Assembly: GCA_025603075.1 (NCBI GenBank)
Contig: MU626333.1
Location: forward strand, 29,239-93,238
DNA length: 64,000 bases
Direction: 5' to 3'
Origin: Neoconidiobolus thromboides FSU 785
Taxonomy: Eukaryota > Entomophthoromycota > Entomophthoromycetes > Entomophthorales > Neoconidiobolaceae
The first letter of the stretch is position 1. Every line of letters starts with the position of its first letter. A program made the position numbers and the translations under genes. Shown piece by piece: positions 57,001-64,000 of the stretch. The notes under the pieces are model-generated. The model saw only the letters and a list, made by a program, of their open reading frames with translations. It did not search any database and was not told where the DNA came from.

Positions 57001-57603
57001 ATGATAATTGTACGGGACACTACAAGTATGCGAAGTAATTCAATTAACAGTATGGAAGATGTTCCACTTCAAGAACTGGGGGATAATAATGTAACAAATA
57101 AAATGGAATTGATTTTAGAAGATAATAGTCATGTGAAAGATAATAAAATATGTTTATTGAAAGATAATAAAAATCAATATTTGGTTACATTATCCAGTCG
57201 AAGTAGTGGTATTATAATTGACCAAAATAAAGTACCTATTGGCTTAATATCAAAGAGTGGGCTAAATGGTCGGATATTGGGAGAATATACAATTAAATTA
57301 TATCTAGAAGAAAAGAAATTTACTGTAAAATTAAGTAAAACGAATAAATTAAGTAAGAACCCTAATGAATGGTTAATTCAAGTTAGTAAAGAACAAAGTA
57401 AAAAAATCAGCTTTTTAAGACATCGAAAACTAGTATTTTGTAAAGATAAAGAGATGGATAATTGGCATCTCTATTGTACAGGAATGGATTTAAACATTTT
57501 ATTATTAAGTGTATCACGGAATCAAATTGAATTTCATACCTTACTACCTAGTCATTTTAAGCTTCTGTTGGCTTTCTCTATTACTTTTATATTGAATCGT
57601 TAA
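57001..57603 (+). CDS. Hypothetical protein with hydrophobic C-terminus
   Basis: A 200-aa intronless protein. An acidic, polar N-terminal third precedes strand-like segments (KNQYLVTLSSRSSGIIID, EYTIKLYLEEKKFTVKLS, WLIQVSKEQSKKISFL) and ends with SHFKLLLAFSITFILNR, a hydrophobic terminal segment as in tail-anchored proteins or the final helix of a tubby-like barrel. Size, strand pattern and hydrophobic end resemble the divergent neighbour at 55495-56169, so the pair may be very diverged paralogues; sequence identity is too low for me to assert this. An in-frame second ATG lies at codon 10. Function unknown. Confidence 0.6.
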   Translation: MIIVRDTTSMRSNSINSMEDVPLQELGDNNVTNKMELILEDNSHVKDNKICLLKDNKNQYLVTLSSRSSGIIIDQNKVPIGLISKSGLNGRILGEYTIKLYLEEKKFTVKLSKTNKLSKNPNEWLIQVSKEQSKKISFLRHRKLVFCKDKEMDNWHLYCTGMDLNILLLSVSRNQIEFHTLLPSHFKLLLAFSITFILNR

Positions 57604-58170
57604 TTGTGTATATTAAAATTGTATTTAATTTGTAGTTTTGATATGTTCGATTTGATTATTTTTTAGTTTATTTTTTCAAAGCATCAAAATTGCATTTTTG
57701 CTTATAGATTCAGCCTAAGTTATTAAAGTCATTATGATGGGTATTAGTATTTATAAATAAAACACTATGTGATTTATAAAGTTAAAATTAATATTATAAT
57801 AAAAATCAATATTGGAGTAATATATAGTAGAGGCTATAAATAATATATGTGGGTATTTTTTTGACTTCATTGTTTTTTCCATTCTTAAGCGCTACTTGAG
57901 TGTAAAAATTATTAGCAAAATTCTTAAACAAAAATATATCCCCATGTGATAATAATATATCTAGGCTTGCAAGTTTATGACAGTATCTGATAAAAATCGT
58001 ACTACAAATTTTAAATTAGTAAAAAACTTAGTTAATGCGTCTATTATATGATTGGTTTAAACCTAAGCCATCCAAAGAGAATATTCTTTAATATATTATA
58101 AAAAATAAAAATATATTATATTATTTTTTTTACCTCATTTTAATTAGACAACAATATAAAAAACAATAAA
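57604..58170. other. Intergenic stretch with one miniature element
   Basis: 570 bp; contains the miniature element at 57851-57943 and otherwise AT-rich sequence. Confidence 0.55.
57851..57943 (+). mobile_element. Miniature inverted-repeat element, copy 19
   Basis: GGGTATTTTTTTGAC to AATATATCCCC, perfect ATGT duplication (57847-57850, 57944-57947). Confidence 0.88.
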
Positions 58171-58599
58171 ATGAACAATCCCAAATCAGTAGCTTATGGA
58201 TGGTAAATAATAATCTAAGAATAATATCATAATTAATAAACTAATCAAATTCCACTTTTTAGGGCGGCATTAACAGTAGGTAAAGAACAAGCAATAAGGA
58301 ATTAATCAAATAAAATAATAATTAAAATTTCAAAATCCACCAGCTGCTGCTTTTTCTTATATTATGGCCAAAGATGAAATTGACAAAAGAAGAAAAGCTT
58401 ATGCTCATAAACAAGAGATATTAACTTGTAAGTTTTTATTTTAATCTTATTTGAGATATTTAGTCAACCTTGGATTTTTTTTCTCGCAGGGGAACAAAGA
58501 GTAGCCAACGAAGAAGCTAGATTAGCTAAAGAAAAACCAGCAGTTGAAAAAACAAAAGAGAATCCGATAGAGAAGACTACTTCACTAGAGAATAAATGA
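58171..58599 (+). CDS. Small single-pass membrane protein, probably mitochondrial, 4 exons
   Basis: Exons 58171-58202, 58263-58279 (only 17 nt), 58344-58427 and 58490-58599 give 80 aa. The sequence starts MNNPKSVAYGWAALTVAAAF, then SYIMAKDEIDKRRKAYAHKQ: a short hydrophobic segment (residues about 9-25) followed by a charged helical tail rich in Glu and Lys. This layout is seen in a group of small uncharacterised fungal proteins with an (A)FxYxxAKxxIDxRR motif, which I associate with an uncharacterised domain family (perhaps DUF4748; not verified). Each junction keeps the frame, and the W codon is split at two of the three junctions. Convergent with the gamma-SNAP gene; stop codons 96 bp apart. 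Function unknown. Confidence 0.75.
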
Positions 58600-58695
58600 T
58601 AAATACAAGTAATCAAAATTATTTTACTAAAGAATAAAAGATAATGATATTTTATTGATTTATTATAAGAAATATTAAAGTTTTAAATAAAATAT

Positions 58696-60076
58696 TTAAC
58701 ACAAAGAGTCGTCATCCGATTCAATAATTTCTTGTTTTTGTTTTTCATTAGATGGAGGGATATCTCCTGGTTTAGGTTCATTAGAAGATAAGGTAGTAGT
58801 TGGCTGATCCTTAATAGGTAGTTTAACAGTAGAAGTACCAGGTAATTTTAATCGTTTAGCTACTTTTGCGATCTAAAAAATTATACAGTTTTTAATATAT
58901 GAATATTTTAATATATAAAATAGAAACTTACTTCATTATCCAAAAACAAAATGGCATTTTTATTTATACAGTTTAACCATTCTTCTTGATTACTATCTTC
59001 ATAATAACATAACAAAGATTGAATCATTTCATATTCACTAGAGCCAATAAAACCATTTCTTCAAATAAAATAGGTTAATAAATAGATTTATCAATAATAT
59101 TAATATTCACTTACTCACTATTACCCCAATCGATAATTTTTTTGCTAGCAATTGAATCACCATAAGCTAACCAAATAACAAATAAACTTAATATGATTTT
59201 ATTGGATGTGGATGGGTTAGTCAAATTATTAGTAATTTGTTTCATTTCTTTTAATACTTTATCCGCTTCGATCCAACTATTGAAAGTAATTAATTTAATA
59301 ATAATAAATAAACTAATTCTTACTTTTTTTCTCTTATCAATAAGCTTTGCCATTTTCGATAACTTTCAATACTGAATTTCCCTTTTTCTTCACTTACATA
59401 AATTTCACAAGCCAATTTTAATAATTCAATTGCTTTCTCTACTTCAATAGGTTCAAAGATCCTATTCATATGAAAAAATCAAAACCATTATTAAAATAAC
59501 ACCACTCTATATAAAACTTACTTTGCATATTTCTCTAACAATTGAGCTGCAATATCCATCGACCCAGATAATTTATAATAATCTGAACTAGTCATTAAAT
59601 GCCTATAAGCTACTTCATAATCTTGTAAATTTAAAGCTAACGAACTTGATTGTTCATAACATTTTCCGGCCATAAAATAACTAGATATTTGAAATAAGTT
59701 CCAATTAATATATTTGAAAAATAAACGGATAAAAGTAATATTTACTTATTGATTTCTAGATAATATTTACCCGCTAAATTATAAGTTTCTAATGCTGGTT
59801 TGTTATATTTAATACTTTTATAACAATTGGCTATAAGAGAGAAAAATTAGCTTTAATCATTATGGTATTGTTTTTTGTTTAGTTCCATATAGCTTACCAG
59901 CTTGTTCATAATATTGAGCTGCTATCGAATAATCGGGACTTGAAAACCAAGATTTTTTAGTACTAAAAGAGATGTACAAGTATTATTTAAATCCAAAGTT
60001 AGACATTAATATTAAGTTACGATTTTTCTGCTTTTTTCAGAAAGTCTTGTGCTTCTTGAAGTTTACTGTCTTCCAT
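58696..60076 (-). CDS. NAPG: Gamma-soluble NSF attachment protein (gamma-SNAP), 8 exons
   Basis: Exons 60021-60076, 59898-59962, 59746-59830, 59522-59680, 59324-59461, 59115-59276, 58932-59058 and 58696-58872 give 322 aa (human protein about 312). The N-terminus MEDSKLQEAQDFLKKAEKS, then SWFSSPDYSIAAQYYEQA, follows the pattern LxKAEKxLKxxxxxWxPDYxxAAxxYxxAA. TPR-like helices follow (YNKPALETYNLAGKYYLE, YRHLMTSSDYYKLSGSMD). GFIGSSEYEMIQSLL matches the PGFxGSEDxxxLExLL region, and the acidic end ESDDDSLC mirrors the terminal Leu-Cys of vertebrate gamma-SNAP. It recruits NSF to SNARE complexes for disassembly in membrane fusion. Seven introns of 47-67 nt, all in phase. Gamma rather than alpha is favoured by the SWFSSPDY segment and the C-terminus. 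Confidence 0.88.
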
Positions 60077-60421
60077 CAGATTTATTTTTATCAAAAAAGT
60101 TCTCTAGTAAATAATGTGATGCTATTATTTTTATCAATTTTTGGGTAGTCACTGAATTTAATTTAAACCTATTATAAGACTAAAAAAACTTGCCCAAAAA
60201 AAGTTCTACTCTTAAAGACTTTATTACATCACAATTATAAAAAAATCCAGCTTTTACTTAAATGTTTTTTCGATATAATTGTGATAATAAAAAGCTGCAT
60301 AAATTAGTTGGAATCAATAAAAAAATGAGATGAATTTATAAAATATAAATGATTTTCAACTTTATTACTATAATAAAACACACTTAAAGATATAACTAGT
60401 TACTGAAACTAGAAAAAAGGA
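60077..60421. other. Intergenic stretch, nothing recognised
   Basis: 345 bp, upstream of gamma-SNAP and downstream of the seven-TM gene; AT-rich, no site identified. Confidence 0.5.
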
Positions 60422-61249
60422 TTAATCATCCGAGAGCATCGAATACTTTGAGTAGCCTTTTATAAAGGTGAAGCTCTTATTCTTAGTTCTCTTCAAGTTA
60501 GCAGCTGTTATAAATACAATAATAGGTTGAATAAAACCAGCTAAAGATTTAAGTAATATACTAGAATAAGCGACATTGACACTTAAACTTGGTAAGATAG
60601 TCAAGTTGGATAATACAAACAAAAATAATAAGAGGTAAGAAGAGAATAATACAATCAATGGGGATAAAAAGTTAACTAAGAATAAGACTAAAGAGTAATC
60701 ATGTTTTCTAAAGCATTGGAATAAATAAAAAGTGAATGTTATAGTTGAAAGTATTATAAATAAAATATAATAAGTATATAGATTTAAAACGACAACACCA
60801 TCATCACTTAATTCAATTATTTGATTCATACTACACCATAAAATTATATTCTCTATTAAACTGGATAGTAAAGCGACCATTAAAATGACCTTATAATGAG
60901 CGGAAGTAGCAGTTGTATAACTGTTTTTAAAATGGAAGAGTAGTACAAATAAATATAATACATAATAACGTTCTATAATACATTGTAAAATTGAATTTGC
61001 ATAATATAAAATTTGATTTAAATTATAAATGGAAATTATATGAGAGAGGATATTACTTGATTGATAAACTGTACTCATAACAATAATGGAATACATAGGT
61101 TGAATCTGCTCATTTCTTAATTTTTTATATTTTGGATTATTATAAATAAATAAATAAACTAAATTTAATAAGAGTGCTAATCCACTTATACCAATAGAAC
61201 TATATTGAGTTAGAAGTAAATTATTAGCGTCAGCATTATTGTCACTCAT
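60422..61249 (-). CDS. Orphan seven-transmembrane protein
   Basis: A 275-aa intronless protein with seven hydrophobic segments at about residues 15-35, 50-70, 83-105, 118-140, 153-177, 185-213 and 222-250. A short polar N-terminus (with DNNADANN) and a basic C-terminal tail of about 27 residues (LKRTKNKSFTFIKGYSKY) follow the usual N-out/C-in receptor layout. No DRY, NPxxY, retinal-lysine or Ste2/Ste3 hallmark is evident. The IERYY at the third segment's cytosolic side is only vaguely like an E/DRY motif. It could be a lineage-specific G-protein-coupled receptor, but a transport or structural role is equally open. Confidence 0.65.
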   Translation of the reverse strand: MSDNNADANNLLLTQYSSIGISGLALLLNLVYLFIYNNPKYKKLRNEQIQPMYSIIVMSTVYQSSNILSHIISIYNLNQILYYANSILQCIIERYYVLYLFVLLFHFKNSYTTATSAHYKVILMVALLSSLIENIILWCSMNQIIELSDDGVVVLNLYTYYILFIILSTITFTFYLFQCFRKHDYSLVLFLVNFLSPLIVLFSSYLLLFLFVLSNLTILPSLSVNVAYSSILLKSLAGFIQPIIVFITAANLKRTKNKSFTFIKGYSKYSMLSDD

Positions 61250-62105
61250 TATTATTATTATTGTTTTAGAATACGTTAAATTTTATCTATCTACTCTTAT
61301 TTATACTTTTTTCAATGCTACTACTATGTTTAACTTCCAAACTAAGAGTGGCAAAGCAAACAAAATGTGTAATAATTTTCAAGCTTGATTTAAATTAATA
61401 AAAAAAGGATGATCATTTGAATTTCTTATATCATTCATTTTATATCATTACTTTTATTTCAAACAAAAACGATATTAAGTGCTCGAGTTTTTTTAGTAGA
61501 GTACCTTTTTTAATTTATTTCTTTTTTCATTTAGTTACCCTTTCCACTTTATTTTTTAATAAATTCTCTGATTGCTTTAATCAATTTACTAGTTTTGTGT
61601 TCCTGCTTTCTATCAAATAAGTTTGAATTTAGTTTGTTCGAATTTAGTTTGAATTTGATGCTTATTGTACCAGTTTATGCCAATTCCTACATGATTTGAT
61701 TTTCGATAATCACTTTTGCATAATTTTTTGTCTGCAACATTGGCTATAATCATTTGCATATAGAAAATATTCAAAATTATTAGATAGTTATTTAACACTA
61801 GTCTGACATCTGATGAATCTTTTCTTTTAGTAGTTGACTTTATAATCTGGATTATTCAACGTCATTCTATCTTAATTAGAATCATATCTCATCAGACTTT
61901 TTCAATAATAGCATCAGCTAATGATCAAAAATTATTGGTAGTCAAAAAGTATTTCATGGTGTCATTCATATTTCCTTATTCTAAAGCTGATAAGGATCTC
62001 TTTAAGTCCTTTCTTTGGCTAAAGAGCCGCTAACTCTAACGCTTCCCTGCTTTTTTCACAACAATTTTCCATTTCATTGACTATTAATTCTCACATTCAC
62101 TACTT

Positions 62106-62200
62106 GGGAGTGTTTTTAATTTCATTATTTTTCCATTTTTTAAGCACTATTTAAGCGGAAATTTTGTTAGTAAAATTCTTAAACAAAAAAATACACCCTC
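62106..62200 (+). mobile_element. Miniature inverted-repeat element, copy 20
   Basis: GGGAGTG to CACCCTC, perfect ACTT duplication (62102-62105, 62201-62204). Confidence 0.9.
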
Positions 62201-62647
62201 ACTTGTTTTTATCAAATAAATCATTGTTCTTACAATCACTAAAGTGGAAAAATGGGTGATGGTTCAGATTTATTTGGGAAAATTTATTCTTGAAATCGCG
62301 CAAAAAATTATAAATTAGACAAGCTTGAATAGGTTTGCACTAGAATTTGTAAGTATAAGCACTTTTAATTCCATAATAAATTTTAAGGATTAGCACTAAA
62401 TTAAAATTTATAAGCGAAAGTTTAAATAAAATACTTGAATTAATATAAATTAAAAGTAAAATTTTAGTATTTATGATTTTTTTAGTTAATATCATATGAA
62501 AATTAGTCAGTCAGAACTTTTATAACGAGTTTTATAAAATAGTATAAACTATGTTTTTGTTTAAATATAACAAAAATTTAATTGTTTTTGTATTAATTAT
62601 TTAATGCAGATTTTTTATTTGTTGGTGTTGAAATAAAAGATCCTCAA

Positions 62648-62673
62648 ATAATGAAATCAAAAAAAACATCCCC
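62648..62673 (-). mobile_element. Miniature inverted-repeat element, fragment
   Basis: Only the terminal AATAATGAAATC...ACATCCCC part, about 26 bp, remains. Confidence 0.65.
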
Positions 62674-63369
62674 GTATATTAAAAATTTTAAATAATGTTC
62701 TATATTAAATAATGATTTTAATGTTATAATTTTTTAGCATTTTTAACTTTGGAAATAAGTTGGTTGTACTATTAAATAGTATGTTAAAATTTTATAGTTT
62801 TTTTAATGTACATTTTTTAAGTTTATCCAATAAAAATTATTAGAAGAAATTATATATTAATAATGTTTAATGTTAAGATAAAGTCAAAAATGATATTTCA
62901 GCATCTATTTTATATGTATTCATTATTTATGAATGCTTCATAAAAAAATAAAGAAACATACGATTTTTTGTTACATGACTCAATATAAACCATTCAATTA
63001 CAACTCGATATTTTTCTGTTTATTTTTACATGTGGAAAATTTAGTTTATTTCGACAGCTTTATAAAGTGCTAGAATAGTGAGTAGGATCAAAAGGTTTGG
63101 TAGGCAAGAAGGGCATCCTATGAAGTTGACCATGTGGCCTTAATCAGTATATGATAGCAGTCATATTTTTTGGGAGAGGACCTTGATCGATAATAGATGT
63201 AAAGAAATTATTCGTATGATTACCTTTTTTTATGTACAATGTTATTATGAAGAGTTAGGAAAGGGCAAATTTATCGCATAACTTGCTCAAGTTGAAGTGA
63301 ATTAGTCATATTATATAAGCAGCTAATAAGTTAGAATAAAATCATCCCAGGCTAGGAAAAATAGTATAT

Positions 63370-63466
63370 CGGGATGTTTTTTTTGATTTCATTATTTTTC
63401 CATTTTTTAAGCGCTATTTGAGTAGAAAGATTGTTAGTAAAATTTTAAACACAAAAAAATATCACC
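63370..63466 (+). mobile_element. Miniature inverted-repeat element, copy 22, abutting a transposon end
   Basis: CGGGATG to TATCACC with ATAT on both sides (63366-63369, 63467-63470). The right ATAT is immediately followed by the terminus of the larger DNA transposon. Confidence 0.88.
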
Positions 63467-63470
63467 ATAT

Positions 63471-63665
63471 GAGGCTGTCCTAATTAGTTTCAGAATTTAC
63501 TTAGAAATTAGTCCAAATTTAAAAATTTTAAATTTGTCTAATGTGACGGTCAAATCTAAAAAGCCCAAAATTAAATCTCTCTACTTAAAACTTATTTTAA
63601 TTGTTTCCTTTTCTTAAATAGCTAATTTTTCTAACTATACGTTTTATGTTAGTTCTGTTAGATAT
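63471..63665 (+). mobile_element. Left end of a second copy of the 2.36-kb DNA transposon
   Basis: GAGGCTGTCCTAATTAGTTT and the following region (GTGACGGTCAAATCTAAAAA, then TAATTGTTTCCTTTTCTTAA) match 18247-18425, the left end of the transposon beside tRNA-Trp. The match stops at 63665, where an LTR begins. Confidence 0.8.
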
Positions 63666-64000
63666 TGTGAAATCTGGTACTCAGGGTTTGGAGTCAAGAA
63701 CAGCTATTTCTGGGTTGACTACACTATAAGTCGAAAGGTCTTAGTTTATGTGACTAAGATAGACTTGGATTATGAGGAATAGCACGTAATAGGTTACAAG
63801 CTATATAAGACAAATAGAATAGACAATACTAATATAAAATCTACGTAAAATACTATTAAGAAAACTTAGTGGCTTTATTAAATGTTCGAGATATCAGGGA
63901 ATAATTCAGTTAAAAAGCCTCGAACTACTATACTCTGTAAACTCTTTTATACTCCGATAAGTATAAATATCAAAACGAGGGGAGAATATTCTTTGAGACG
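63666..64000 (+). mobile_element. LTR, copy C, truncated by the window end
   Basis: Starts TGTGAAATCTGGTACTCA and follows the LTR at 959-1419 for the 335 bp visible. It could be a solo LTR or the 5' LTR of a complete element continuing beyond the window; the sequence here cannot tell. Confidence 0.8.

Larger units (their letters stand above)
61250..63369. other. Gene-free stretch with miniature elements
   Basis: AT-rich with no gene seen. Contains one full (62106-62200) and one fragmentary (62648-62673) miniature element. Open frames of about 60 codons here look like chance. Confidence 0.55.

Noticed and set aside
61417-61798. Two short open frames (67 and 61 codons) in the right flank
   Set aside because: Low-complexity Phe/Leu/Ile-rich translations of AT-rich DNA, no other support.
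455-63466. CRISPR-like reading of the regularly recurring 97-bp repeat
   Set aside because: Copies occur in both orientations at irregular kilobase spacing with target-site duplications, which is transposition and not an array; the genome is eukaryotic.

Overview
The window is a strongly AT-rich eukaryotic, almost certainly fungal, chromosome segment. Coding islands alternate with long AT-rich gene-free stretches. Genes have short spliceosomal introns (about 47-86 nt, GTAAGT-like donors, TAG/CAG acceptors). Gene content is fungal: a DASH subunit Dad1, an IRA/neurofibromin RasGAP, a YMR1-like myotubularin, an aquaglyceroporin, F-box/LRR proteins and a Thr-rich secreted protein. BLOC1S1 and gamma-SNAP, which budding yeast does not keep in this form, together with the extreme AT bias, point to an early-diverging fungus. 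An entomophthoralean (Conidiobolus-like) source is my guess, not something shown.

Layout. 1-2.2 kb: solo LTR and miniature transposable elements. 2.2-9.7 kb: two F-box/LRR genes flanking a mucin-like secreted protein. 10.3-11.7 kb: BLOC1S1 and an RNase P subunit (Rpp21/Rpr2), head to head. 14.1-15.0 kb: aquaglyceroporin. 16-21 kb: tRNA-Trp(CCA), then a decayed 2.36-kb DNA transposon with a tRNA-Trp 3' relic beside it. 21.5-23.3 kb: myotubularin. 24.2-41.5 kb: a cluster of seven intact and two broken genes for one family of about 91-109-residue secreted cationic proteins, all on the + strand, sharing upstream motifs and a TATA box 79-84 bp before the ATG. 43.4-45.9 kb: asparagine-synthetase-domain protein (ASNSD1-like, eight exons) convergent with DAD1. 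47.2-55.3 kb: the giant RasGAP. 55.5-57.6 kb: two divergent orphan proteins with hydrophobic C-termini. 58.2-60.1 kb: an 80-aa fungal membrane protein with a 17-nt exon, convergent with gamma-SNAP. 60.4-61.2 kb: an orphan seven-TM protein. 61.3-64 kb: mobile-element debris.

The two most notable systems are (i) the secreted-protein cluster, which shows birth-and-death evolution, near-identical recent duplicates with a diversified central segment and a shared promoter; I recognise no known family. (ii) About 22 copies of a roughly 97-bp palindromic miniature element with GGGGATGT ends; 14 are flanked by perfect 4-bp target duplications. The 2.36-kb transposon also has GGRG..TGTC-type ends and a 4-bp ATAT duplication, so it is a candidate relative of the mobilising element. 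All spliced models were built by eye from reading frame, splice consensus and remembered family similarity; no database search was run.
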